A DNA stretch of 24,595 bases from a virus. Both the position numbers and the translations under genes were made by a program. The notes beneath the pieces are model-generated. The model did no database searches. It saw only the letters and a program-made list of their open reading frames with translations, and was not told the DNA's origin. Positions 15,342 to 21,658 of this stretch are shown here, piece after piece (within the stretch, counting starts at the first letter, position 1; each line of letters starts with the position of its first letter). Location of the stretch: the IMG/VR virus record IMGVR_UViG_3300019766_000020, positions 1-24,595 of that record; one strand, given 5' to 3'.

Positions 15342-15782
15342 TCACTTACACCAATCTTTACTTTTCGTACCACCGTCATAAGAAACTGCAAAACCTCTTT
15401 TGATCAACTCCTCACCTAAAGAGTCCCCATCTATATAAACATCAGCAACGATTCTAAAATACTTTCCGCGCTGCACATTTTTTAAAACGATTTTTTTTGC
15501 TCCATGCAACATTGATGCTGTGAGCTGCTTTGCTTTACGTGCAAGTTCTTTTTCTTGTTGGCACTTAGCCCTCATTTCTGGAGTATCAATTCCGTTGACC
15601 CGTATCGGAACGCGATACCCTATGATCCTAGGATAACCTTCAATGTTTACACGAAACGTGTCTCCATCATATATGCTTGTTACTTCACTAACCTCTATAG
15701 AATCAAACTTTATATCTTTGAGTGATTCGGCATGAAGACTTATGACAAATGAGATTAGCAATAGTGTAAGTAAATTTTTCAT
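15342..15782 (-). CDS. exported thermonuclease (SNase family)
   Basis: 146 aa. A signal peptide (MKNLLTLLLISFVISLHA) sends it out of the cytoplasm. The staphylococcal nuclease core is intact: DGDT with Asp41, IRVNGIDTPE with Arg61, Asp66, Thr67 and Glu69, and Arg110 in the strand before VADVYIDGDSL. These match the calcium-binding and catalytic Asp21, Arg35, Asp40, Glu43 and Arg87 of the family type. It should cut DNA or RNA in the periplasm or outside. Its start overlaps the XRE gene by ATGA, with AAAAGGATC as ribosome binding site. A DNA-degrading periplasmic enzyme on a prophage could block incoming DNA (inference). Confidence 0.85.
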   Translation of the reverse strand: MKNLLTLLLISFVISLHAESLKDIKFDSIEVSEVTSIYDGDTFRVNIEGYPRIIGYRVPIRVNGIDTPEMRAKCQQEKELARKAKQLTASMLHGAKKIVLKNVQRGKYFRIVADVYIDGDSLGEELIKRGFAVSYDGGTKSKDWCK

Positions 15783-16195
15783 TGAATATCTGTAGATCCT
15801 TTTTGAATTACATAAACTAAGATATCTGCTTTAGCTTTCTCGTTTGCCATTCTAAAAAACTTAAGAATCATTTTTTCATCATCACTAAGAGCCTCTTGGT
15901 TGTTGCTATTGATATTTTGATCATGCCCTTGATTAGCAATAGCACCTGGCCCCATATTGCCAATAGATTTATTATATTTAGGTGGTTTGTCACCAAATTG
16001 AATATACATAATTTCTTGTTCATCAAATGCAAGTGCTAATTTCAACTTCAAATTAGTTGTAAAGTTTTTTGAACCATTTCCACTTTCATACCTACTAATT
16101 TGAGATAATTGTACACCTATTATCTTTGCCAACTCTGTCTGACTAAGATTGTGTTTATCCCTTATTTCCTTTAATCTCTCATACCAACTAGACAT
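15779..16195 (-). CDS. XRE-family transcriptional regulator
   Basis: 138 aa. Residues about 5-60 are a Cro/CI-type helix-turn-helix (LSQTELAKIIGVQLSQISRYESG). The middle holds SIGNMGPGAIANQGHDQNIN (about 77-96), a motif shared with the membrane protein at 14629. The end (LSDDEKMILKFFRMANEKAK) is a short helical segment typical of phage repressors. It diverges from the small HTH protein at 16306 across a strong promoter, like a CI/Cro pair, and heads an operon with the thermonuclease. Confidence 0.85.
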   Translation of the reverse strand: MSSWYERLKEIRDKHNLSQTELAKIIGVQLSQISRYESGNGSKNFTTNLKLKLALAFDEQEIMYIQFGDKPPKYNKSIGNMGPGAIANQGHDQNINSNNQEALSDDEKMILKFFRMANEKAKADILVYVIQKGSTDIQ

Positions 16196-16209
16196 TTATT
16201 TACTTTTCC

Positions 16210-16239
16210 TTGACTTTTATATTGACATTTGTATATAAT
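16210..16239 (+). promoter_or_regulatory. promoter of the 16306 gene
   Basis: TTGACT (16210-16215), 18-bp spacer, TATAAT (16234-16239), with a TTGACA in the spacer. It lies between the XRE repressor and the Cro-like gene, so it is the likely target of both. Repeated AACATTTATG/ATTATAACA stretches (16245-16285) may be operator sites. Confidence 0.65.
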
Positions 16240-16305
16240 TCTCTTAACATTTATGTTTTTATAACAATAACATTATAACAAATATGCAAAAAAGGTTTTC
16301 GATAA

Positions 16306-16587
16306 ATGAAATTAAATGACAATTTTAATGACAATGTTTCTTTATTTAAGAACATACAGGCAAGACTTATAGTAAATCAAAAAGACTTAGAAGATGTAGC
16401 CAGAGAGCTTAACACAACTGCATCTACGGTAAGAACAATAATTGGAAACAAGTTTCAAAGAGGAGGTAAAAGTACACCACTTGACAAAAAAGTATTTGAC
16501 TACTTCACGTCAAATTTCAAAGGCTTCAAGCAATACTGCATTAAAAACAATATAAGTACTATAGACTCAATAGAGCCTTATTTGTAA
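16306..16587 (+). CDS. Cro-like small HTH protein
   Basis: 93 aa. NQKDLEDVARELNTTASTVRTIIGNKFQ (about 25-52) contains a helix-turn-helix of the LacI/Cro type; the rest is helical and acidic (KKVFDYFTSNFKGFKQYC). It diverges from the XRE gene and is the first plus-strand gene after the strong promoter, the place of Cro. The start has no good ribosome binding site except AAAAAGGTTTTCG. The 3' end overlaps a long hairpin at 16561-16604. Confidence 0.6.
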   Translation: MKLNDNFNDNVSLFKNIQARLIVNQKDLEDVARELNTTASTVRTIIGNKFQRGGKSTPLDKKVFDYFTSNFKGFKQYCIKNNISTIDSIEPYL

Positions 16588-16604
16588 GCCTCTATTGAGT
16601 CTAT
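16561..16604. terminator. near-perfect 19-bp hairpin
   Basis: ATAGACTCAATAGAG (16561-16575) and CTCTATTGAGTCTAT (16590-16604) pair perfectly, with an inner CTTA/TAAG stem around a TTTG loop and one C-C mismatch. It includes the stop codon of the Cro-like gene. No U-run follows, so it could stop transcription weakly, stabilise the mRNA, or bind protein. Confidence 0.5.
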
Positions 16605-16793
16605 GACTCACAAAGCAAAATTTCCCCAGTGAAAATTGTTTTGAGTTTTTTAAATTATCAGTATAGGACGCTGGACAACCTATAGACTAAACGAACAATA
16701 GTACCTGAGCATAGAGGCGGTGTGATGGTTATAAAGTATCTAAATGAGAGCAGTGCGCAATGCTCTGATTAAATACTTATAAAAGGAGATGTT
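16605..16793 (+). promoter_or_regulatory. structured leader before the early operon
   Basis: 189 bp without a gene. TATAGG (16662-16667) pairs with CCTATA (16679-16684). A larger hairpin runs 16734-16778: AAGTAT..TAA..AGAGCA, loop GTGCGCAA, TGCTCT..TTAA..ATACTT. It ends just before the AAAAGGAGAT ribosome binding site of the 16794 gene and could regulate its translation. Confidence 0.45.
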
Positions 16794-17108
16794 ATGCAAG
16801 AAGTTTTAGCATCGGAGATACAAGCATTTATAGATGCTTTCCAAACAGTAGGCAACGGTGAGATTGCAGAAGAGACTGCAAAGAAACTCAAAAAGTGTGT
16901 AAAAGCAACTATGCTGCAAGAAAAAAAATCGACTCTCAGCATCAAGCTAGAGATCGCAAAAGTTGCAGATGATCAGATCACTATGGTCGGAACCGTGAGC
17001 GCAAGTGTTCCTGAACCAAAAATTAAAACAGGTTTCTTTGTAAATGACAGAACATTTATACCATCGCGAAACAGACCAAAAGAACAAATACTACCGGGAG
17101 TAAAATAA
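16794..17108 (+). CDS. conserved small phage early protein
   Basis: 104 aa. The middle KKSTLSIKLEIAKVADDQI followed by VSASVPEPKIKTGFFVNDRT and a basic tail (SRNRPKEQ) is like proteins that lie beside DUF2303 genes in many tailed phages, where a strand-rich core is followed by a VPEP box. I know no name or function for it. A strong ribosome binding site AAAAGGAG precedes the ATG. It is the first gene of the right-hand early operon. Confidence 0.6.
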   Translation: MQEVLASEIQAFIDAFQTVGNGEIAEETAKKLKKCVKATMLQEKKSTLSIKLEIAKVADDQITMVGTVSASVPEPKIKTGFFVNDRTFIPSRNRPKEQILPGVK

Positions 17109-17109
17109 A

Positions 17110-17886
17110 ATGAAATAGATTTTTGAAAAATTTATCAGTTCGTTGAGACCTGTTGCAGACACAGTGGGTCCTGGGAGAAAAGCAGTACACAAAGATTATG
17201 TAGTAGATGAAGCTGAAAGACCATTGCACTACAAGCCACCAATAGATCGCAATGTCATCACGTGCAGCATCGTGAGCAAGCTAGACTTTATCGCATTTGT
17301 AAATGAGTACAAAACAGAGGCTACAAAGCTTTTTTACAATAACGATCGTGTCAAAGCGGTGTTCAACTACCCAACAAAGCAACATGCAGACTATGGTGAC
17401 AGCACCTGCGAAATGAAACTGCAGCAAACAGAAGACTATTTTGAGTTCCAAAGACACCAAAGTGCTCTTACACAAAAACAGTTTGTTCGTTTTTTAAAGC
17501 GTATGGAGCCGTTTATCGTTGCATTTGACAACAAAAAAGCTGATGATATGGATATTATCGAGATGGCAGAGCATCTACAAGCTATCAAAACTATAGACAG
17601 TGTGCAACGTAACGCACAACAAAAGTTTCACCTCGATGTAAATATTCAAACAGGCAAAAGCTCCATGACACTTCCAAAGGTGATCATCTTTGAGTTCCCT
17701 ATCTTTAAAAACGACCGTGAACTGACTACACGTTTCGAGACAGAACTGTTTTTAAGTGCAGACGATGGTGCTCTTGCTGCAGAACTGATCTGCTACAACA
17801 TCGACCAGCTCTATGAAGAGAGCATCAGAGAGTTGACATCTTCTATTTTAAATGAGATCAATGGAGTAAGTGCATTTCAGTCTTAG
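17110..17886 (+). pseudogene. DUF2303/YfdQ-like protein, broken by an early stop
   Basis: The ATG at 17110 has a properly placed GGGAG ribosome binding site nine bases upstream but is followed by AAA and then TAG (17116-17118); the same frame then continues intact (IFEKFISSLRPVADTVG onward) to 17886. The protein part (SIVSKLDFIAFVNEYK; YFEFQRHQSALTQKQFVRFL; IEMAEHLQAIKTIDSV) fits DUF2303, a family of unknown function encoded near recombination genes in many phages (E. coli prophage YfdQ). An internal TTG at 17143 could rescue translation, but no ribosome binding site supports it. Likely pseudogene by one base change. Confidence 0.7.
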
Positions 17887-17923
17887 GGCTGTTTGCACAG
17901 AATTTTATAAAAAGGAAAATGTT

Positions 17924-18157
17924 TTGAAAAATATTTTAGACAACCTAGATAAGAAAGAGATGGAACTGGCTGAGGGTAAATACAGCTCTCTTGCAAGAGC
18001 TAATGAAAAGAAGAAACGATATCTTGCACTTCTGCAAGAAAAAACTTATCCCTTAGCAGAAGCAATATCTAAACTGAGTCCAAATGAACTTATAGTATTT
18101 GAAGATGCTCTTGCTAAGTATCGAGCTTGCCGAGATGATAAAAAACATCTTCACTAA
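17924..18157 (+). CDS. 77-aa helical protein
   Basis: Starts at TTG 17924 (then KNILDNLDKKEMELAEGKYS) since AAAAAGGAAAATGTT precedes it; the 18 residues upstream belong to the end of the DUF2303 frame. Helical, basic (ANEKKKRYLALLQEKT) with a leucine-zipper-like middle. Unknown function. Directly followed by a good intrinsic terminator. Confidence 0.55.
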   Translation: MKNILDNLDKKEMELAEGKYSSLARANEKKKRYLALLQEKTYPLAEAISKLSPNELIVFEDALAKYRACRDDKKHLH

Positions 18158-18305
18158 GCGTTTCTTGTGAGACGCTTTTTTGAATACCTAGTAAAACCCA
18201 ACCTTCATTAAGATGTTTATTGACATTATCTTGTAGATCTTGATTTATAAAATCATCTATGATTTTGATTTCTTTGACACTTAAAAGTTTACTTTCATTA
18301 TCCAT
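18114..18305 (-). CDS. 63-aa DUF1737-like protein
   Basis: Starts at the ATG at 18305 (MDNESKLLSVKEIKIIDDF) with AAAAGGCTTCATA ahead of it. The pattern VNKHLNEGWVLLG followed by VFYHLGKLD resembles small DUF1737-type proteins (helix, EGW, then a beta strand), seen often in phages. The match is by eye. The 3' end overlaps the convergent 77-aa gene by 44 bp and the terminator. Confidence 0.5.
   Translation of the reverse strand: MDNESKLLSVKEIKIIDDFINQDLQDNVNKHLNEGWVLLGIQKSVSQETLSEDVFYHLGKLDT
18156..18181 (+). terminator. rho-independent terminator
   Basis: AAGCGTTTC (18156-18164), loop TTGT, GAGACGCTT (18169-18177), then a T run. One G-T wobble in a 9-bp stem. It closes the plus-strand block 16794-18157. 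Confidence 0.85.
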
Positions 18306-18372
18306 TATGAAGCCTTTTGTTTTGATTTTGTTTTGCAACTTGATTATAACACAAAGGTTTCACCGTAAATAC

Positions 18373-18527
18373 AAAGACCTTACAAAACACGCATCGCGAA
18401 GTCATCTACTAGCATGCATGAATAGCCCCCTACTATTCTTCTCTAATCAAACGGAAACAAGATCTATAACTCACCTTTTTTAAACGGTAGGAGATTAGCC
18501 GTGCGATGCGTGTTCTGTAAGCTCTTT
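18373..18527. ncRNA. long inverted-repeat element 1 (structured RNA or cis site)
   Basis: AAAGACCTTACAAAACACGCA.. at 18373-18397 is the reverse complement of 18503-18527 with two mismatches in 25 bp. The 105-bp interior holds a perfect GAATAG/CTATTC hairpin (18420-18437), a CTAATC/GATTAG pair (18443-18448 with 18492-18497) and an ACGG/CCGT pair. No open frame of value. Could be a structured RNA, a small transposon-like unit or a phage site. The class is unknown. Confidence 0.45.
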
Positions 18528-18530
18528 AAA

Positions 18531-18658
18531 GCTTATGTGATAGTTGCAAAAATACAAGCAAGCAAGTGCTCTTACGAGCTTATATAAATTTTGATGTATG
18601 AAAAAAATTCACTACCTATAAAAAGCGGTGGGCGTAGCCGGGCAACTATCTCATAAGC
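18531..18658. ncRNA. long inverted-repeat element 2
   Basis: GCTTATGTGATAGTTGC (18531-18547) and GCAACTATCTCATAAGC (18642-18658) are inverted arms, 16 of 17 matching, only three bases after element 1. The interior holds GCTC-TTAC-GAGC and GGGCGTAGCCGG stems. It ends 33 bases before the 18691 gene. The adjacency and equal architecture suggest that both elements are parts of one structured transcript or locus. Confidence 0.45.
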
Positions 18659-18690
18659 ATTAGAGAGTTAAAAAAAACTAAGGAGAAGTT

Positions 18691-18795
18691 ATGAGTTCTA
18701 TGATGCAGTACATACTGTTAAAAATGCTCTTGCATGATAAAAAAAGAGTAAGCATAAAAGAAGCGTGTGAGGTGTTACATGTCTCAGAAGATTAA
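18691..18795 (+). CDS. 34-aa micro-protein, HTH fragment-like
   Basis: Begins MSSMMQYILLKMLLHD and ends RVSIKEACEVLHVSED, the first half of an excisionase-like helix-turn-helix, cut short by a stop. AAGGAGAAGTT is a very good ribosome binding site. Overlaps the next tiny frame by 17 bp. Could be a truncated AlpA/MerR-type regulator. Confidence 0.45.
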   Translation: MSSMMQYILLKMLLHDKKRVSIKEACEVLHVSED

Positions 18796-18853
18796 GACGG
18801 CATTTGACAAGTTCGAAGAGCTGCTGCAACAGCTCGGCGAACGGTTCTTATAA
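18779..18853 (+). CDS. 24-aa micro-frame
   Basis: MSQKIKTAFDKFEELLQQLG..., a short amphipathic helix, out of frame with and overlapping the 34-aa gene. No separate ribosome binding site is clear. It may be coupled to the upstream gene or be noise. Confidence 0.25.
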   Translation: MSQKIKTAFDKFEELLQQLGERFL

Positions 18854-18890
18854 AAGTACGAAAAAAAATTATAGCAAAAAAGGGTTAAAG

Positions 18891-19028
18891 ATGGAAATGG
18901 AGACAGTAAATCTATTTGTAAACATTGTCGGATCTACTCTGATCGTAATGGGGTTTTTAGAGATGTGGCAGAACCGTCGCCGCAGATGGGGAGAACACCG
19001 CAACAGGAAAAACAAGTATGAAGGCTAG
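18891..19028 (+). CDS. 45-aa single-pass membrane protein
   Basis: Starts at the ATG at 18891 (MEMETVNLFVNIVGSTLIVM). One membrane helix (about residues 6-22), then a very basic tail WQNRRRRWGEHRNRKNKYEG that should stay in the cytoplasm. AAAAAGGGTTAAAG precedes it. Overlaps the next gene by 11 bp. Small phage membrane proteins of this form can act in exclusion or holin-like roles; nothing specific can be said here. Confidence 0.5.
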   Translation: MEMETVNLFVNIVGSTLIVMGFLEMWQNRRRRWGEHRNRKNKYEG

Positions 19029-19329
19029 AGAAAAAAGCGAAAAGATGTACGCAGAAGATATACAGCAAGAGTACAACCAAGACGGTGCGAAAAACAGCTT
19101 TTACAACATAGAGAGCTGTAAAGACTTCGACGACCTTGCAGAGTACTTAGAACTTGACGGCTTCTGCTTCAACATCGGCAAGTCGCTCTTTGCAAACAAG
19201 GGCAACAGGCACGAAGGCACAGATAAAAAGCGTGAAGCAAAAAAGTGTCTGCACTACTCTATACGCAGAGCGTTCAAAGAGATAGGCACAGACGAAACCA
19301 AAAAGATGCTGCTCAAATACATGAAGTGA
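19018..19329 (+). CDS. 103-aa phage early protein, DUF3310-like at best
   Basis: The central part DDLAEYLELDGFCFNIGKSL followed by a REAKKCLHYSIRRAF helix resembles the small DUF3310/nucleotide-kinase-like phage proteins, where a GF..GN..KY segment precedes an ED..KA..Y helix. Conserved residues are only partly present, so the link is weak. Coupled to the membrane micro-gene by overlap. Codon choice is richer in GC than that of the 13-16 kb genes. Confidence 0.5.
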   Translation: MKAREKSEKMYAEDIQQEYNQDGAKNSFYNIESCKDFDDLAEYLELDGFCFNIGKSLFANKGNRHEGTDKKREAKKCLHYSIRRAFKEIGTDETKKMLLKYMK

Positions 19330-19339
19330 GGGTTTTATT

Positions 19340-19577
19340 GTGGAGATAGAATATGTAAACGGCAAACACCTTACATACGGTGAAGCACACTTTCTCGAGC
19401 AAAGCAGCATACAGATGATAAACGGTGAATTTGTGAATACTATATTTGTGCAGAACAAACAGCGTGCCATGCCGCATGAAGAGGCTAAAAGCAAGAGCCA
19501 TAGCACAACAGATGTTCAACTCACTTAAACGCAAGCACGTCAAGCTCACAAACGACGCGCTAAACAAAATATGCTAG
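19340..19577 (+). pseudogene. small phage gene with a +1 frameshift
   Basis: The frame from GTG 19340 (MEIEYVNGKHLTYGEAHFLE, ribosome binding site GTGAGGG) ends at 19528 in an unnatural tail KSKSHSTTDVQLT. The +1 frame after an AAAA run near 19487-19490 reads EAKARAIAQQMFNSLKRKHV and LTNDALNKIC, ending at TAG 19575-19577, with far better protein character. One extra A would explain it. The restored product has about 78 aa. Function unknown. Confidence 0.5.
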
Positions 19578-19587
19578 AAGGGAAGTT

Positions 19588-19731
19588 ATGAGAAAAGTAA
19601 AAGTAAGAATCATAGAGCACGACGTAGTGCTCACAGCAACCATAGACAAACACAACATAGCGACAGTAAGAATGTTCGGTGCCGACTGCAAGTTCAGAAA
19701 GCATCAGTATGAGATAGTAGATGTGCAATAA
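19588..19731 (+). CDS. 47-aa basic beta-rich micro-protein
   Basis: MRKVKVRIIEHDVVLTATID then ATVRMFGADCKF and HQYEIVDVQ: a small beta-barrel-like protein. GGGAAGTT is the ribosome binding site. Its last 11 bases overlap the start of the SSB gene (ATG 19721), so the two were coupled. The GAGCAC/GTGCTC stem within it may be chance. Unknown. Confidence 0.5.
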   Translation: MRKVKVRIIEHDVVLTATIDKHNIATVRMFGADCKFRKHQYEIVDVQ

Positions 19732-20207
19732 AGTAATATTAGTCGGAAACACGACACGTGACATAGAACTGCGCTACTCCCAAGGCGGAGCGGCGATAGC
19801 AAAGACGGCTATTGCTACAAGCCGCAAGTTCACCGTAAATGGTGATAAAAAAGAGGAGGTTTGTTTTGTTGATATAACCTTTTTTTGGAAGAAGCGCTGA
19901 GATAGCAAACCAGTACCTCAACAAAGGGAGCAAGACCCTCATAGAGGGGCGACTGAACTTTTAACAGTGGGTTGATCAGAACCAACAAAAGCGATCGAAA
20001 CACTCGGTAACAGTAGAGACTATGCAGATGCTCGACACCAAACCGCAAGAGGGAACCTCAGAGCAGCAGCCAAACAGCTACCAGCAACCGCAACAAAGCC
20101 AACAACCGCAACAAAGCCAACAACCGCAACAACAAAATCATGGACAGCCTCAGCAATCATACCAGGCACCTCATGGAGATGTACTAGTTTACCATCAACA
20201 ACAATAG
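19721..20207 (+). pseudogene. ssb: single-stranded DNA-binding protein (SSB), broken
   Basis: Begins MCNKVILVGNTTRDIELRYS at the ATG at 19721, then AIAKTAIATSRKFTVNGDKK and EEVCFVDITFF: an OB-fold SSB. A seventh T in the run at 19880-19886 shifts the frame (six T restores ITFFGRSAEIANQYLNKGS and LIEGRLNF). A second lesion follows: the codon after NF is TAA where CAA (Gln) is usual before W. The frame then continues with VTVETMQMLD and a Gln-rich linker of three 18-bp repeats (20082-20135). The acidic C-terminal tip (usually DDDIPF) is absent. Two independent hits make this a pseudogene. Confidence 0.88.
20082..20135 (+). repeat. three 18-bp tandem repeats in the SSB linker
   Basis: Unit CARCAACCGCAACAAAGC, three copies, coding QQPQQS in the flexible linker. 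Such repeats expand and shrink by slippage. Confidence 0.7.
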
Positions 20208-20216
20208 GAGAAAAAC

Positions 20217-20414
20217 ATGGATGAAATAAAAGCATTATATGTGAGATCTACTGAAGCTCACAAGGTTTTAGGCATAGGCAAAAGCTCTTTTTACACTCTT
20301 GCAAAAGAGGAAAAAGACTTTCCTAAAAAAATAACGGTCCGTGGTTCAGTAACATACTCTATCCAAGAGCTTTGTGACTGGTGGGAATCACATAAAGAAG
20401 ATGAGTGTGCGTGA
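20217..20414 (+). CDS. AlpA/excisionase-like regulator
   Basis: 65 aa. LYVRSTEAHKVLGIGKSSFY is the winged helix-turn-helix start of AlpA-type proteins, followed by LAKEEKDFPKKITVRGSVTY and SIQELCDWWESH, the usual strand and final helix. GGAGAAAAAC precedes the ATG. AlpA-like proteins activate or act as excisionase partner of P4-type integrases; one is encoded at 23044-24261 in this window. Confidence 0.8.
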   Translation: MDEIKALYVRSTEAHKVLGIGKSSFYTLAKEEKDFPKKITVRGSVTYSIQELCDWWESHKEDECA

Positions 20415-20566
20415 TGTGCATAAAAATAGCAAGGGTATATGTACTAGAAGGTAAGCATAGGGATGGAGAGACATTTAAAATTGCATCTACAAATGTTAAA
20501 GCTCTTCAAGAGGTTCAAACCGATGAGCTTCGTCGTGATGGAAGCGGTTATATAAGAAGGTTGTAA
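20414..20566 (+). CDS. 50-aa small phage protein
   Basis: MCIKIARVYVLEGKHRDGET... with a C-terminal basic GYIRRL. The ATG shares one base with the AlpA stop (TGATG). Unknown; likely coupled expression. Confidence 0.45.
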   Translation: MCIKIARVYVLEGKHRDGETFKIASTNVKALQEVQTDELRRDGSGYIRRL

Positions 20567-20567
20567 G

Positions 20568-20696
20568 ATGAGTGCATTTTATAAAGTCCTTGAAGCGATG
20601 CAGAACAGACCACAAAACGGACATGCTCTTGCAAATACTCAAAATATAGAGATCCTAACAAAAGCCAAAAAAGATATACAGGAGATGTTGAGATGA
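20568..20696 (+). CDS. 42-aa small phage protein
   Basis: MSAFYKVLEAMQNRPQNGHA... ending KKDIQEMLR; helical. ATG one base after the previous stop (TAAGATG). Unknown. Confidence 0.42.
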   Translation: MSAFYKVLEAMQNRPQNGHALANTQNIEILTKAKKDIQEMLR

Positions 20697-20818
20697 CAGC
20701 ATACTTCAAAGGTAAACCAAAAACTCAAACAGATATGTTGCTTATAAACGGTAAAGAGTACACCGAAAAAGAGCTAAAAGAGATCATTAAAAAGCATGAA
20801 GATAGTAAGGATAAATGA
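20693..20818 (+). CDS. 41-aa small phage protein
   Basis: MTAYFKGKPKTQTDMLLING then KEYTEKELKEIIKKHED; a helical basic segment. The start overlaps the upstream stop by ATGA; its stop overlaps the next start (TGATG). Unknown. Confidence 0.42.
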   Translation: MTAYFKGKPKTQTDMLLINGKEYTEKELKEIIKKHEDSKDK

Positions 20819-21228
20819 TGAAAATACATGATGCAATAAAATTATTAGATGATGAAAAAAACATTCTAATTTGTGATGAGGGACATAGATACCAAAAATA
20901 TAATAGCTACTTAATAATGTGTACTTACAATAAAGATACATTAAAAGGTAGTACTGTTGCTAGTTCTATAAATGTTGAAGAGTTTTTGAAAAAACATATA
21001 GATAAAGAATTTGAACGAGAGCTTCAATGGTTTCAAAAAGGAGATTTAAAACTTCCTAGATTGTGTCATGTTGATAAGTCTGATTGGGGAGATCCTAAAA
21101 TTGTCATGATTAATTATTTTAGTGGAGCTATGTTTAATACTGGATACGGCGAGAGTTATATACCAACGTATCATACTAAAATAACGCCTCTAAGCAATGA
21201 TGAAATTGAAAATCTTAAAAGGGAGTAA
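20818..21228 (+). CDS. 136-aa protein of unknown function
   Basis: MKIHDAIKLLDDEKNILICD then MCTYNKDTLKGSTVASSIN and HVDKSDWGDPKIVMINYFSG. Mixed alpha/beta, acidic. Not recognised. Its AT-rich codons contrast with the 18.9-20.2 kb genes. It ends two bases before the methylase start, so the two were probably one transcript. Confidence 0.5.
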   Translation: MKIHDAIKLLDDEKNILICDEGHRYQKYNSYLIMCTYNKDTLKGSTVASSINVEEFLKKHIDKEFERELQWFQKGDLKLPRLCHVDKSDWGDPKIVMINYFSGAMFNTGYGESYIPTYHTKITPLSNDEIENLKRE

Positions 21229-21230
21229 AA

Positions 21231-21630
21231 ATGTCACCAACTAGACCACCTCTTAGGTACCACGGTGGAAAATGGCGTGTAGCACCTAAGATAATAGAAC
21301 ACTTCCCACCTCACATGACTTACGTTGAACCTTACGGCGGTGGTGCAAGTGTACTGCTTCGTAAAAAAGAAGTAAGAATGAAATCTACAACGACCTAGAC
21401 GGTGACAAGGTGGTATGAAGTACTACAGACACGAAATGACTTATGAAGATCATGTGCAGCTGCTAGAAAGAGTTAAACAAGCTAAAGCACAAGTAATAAT
21501 TAGCGGATATCCATCGGACCTATACAATGAGATGTTAAGCGACTGGGAATTTTTAACTTTTAAAGCACGAGCATCTTCAAAGCAAGGTACCGTGATTCGA
21601 GATGAATGTTTATTTTACAGGCTCGGATAA
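21231..21630 (+). pseudogene. D12-class DNA adenine methylase (Dam-like), degraded
   Basis: N-terminal LRYHGGKWRVAPKIIEHFPP and YVEPYGGGASVLLRK match the SAM-binding start of Dam-type methylases. A -1 shift at GTAAGAATG breaks NEIYNDLDGD, which reads on in another frame. Directly after, the text jumps to YYRHEMTYEDHVQLLERVKQ and AQVIISGYPSDLYNEMLSDW, the C-terminal third of the family. The middle, with the DPPY motif, is missing. It ends DECLFYRLG. A second copy of the end (LFYRLTNQQINLFS) lies beyond the IS element at 23011-23055. Confidence 0.82.
21608..21624 (+). repeat. 17-bp direct repeat flanking the IS (left copy)
   Basis: GTTTATTTTACAGGCTC, repeated at 23009-23025. It encodes LFYRL of the methylase on both sides. 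Longer than the 8-9 bp target duplication usual for IS256 elements, and separated from the left IS end by 34 bp. Confidence 0.65.
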
Positions 21631-21658
21631 AACCTACAAACCAGGTAGTATAAAAATA

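Noticed and set aside
18779-18853. 34-aa and 24-aa frames as one frameshifted HTH gene
   Set aside because: Joining the frames does not give a better helix-turn-helix protein; kept as separate low-confidence frames.
20082-20135. Short tandem repeats as a CRISPR-like array
   Set aside because: Units are 18 bp, contiguous, without spacers, and code a Gln-rich SSB linker.
19147-20235. Chain of minus-strand frames opposite the early genes and SSB
   Set aside because: Leu/Cys/Tyr-rich shadows; the plus strand has ribosome binding sites, overlapping starts and recognisable SSB text.
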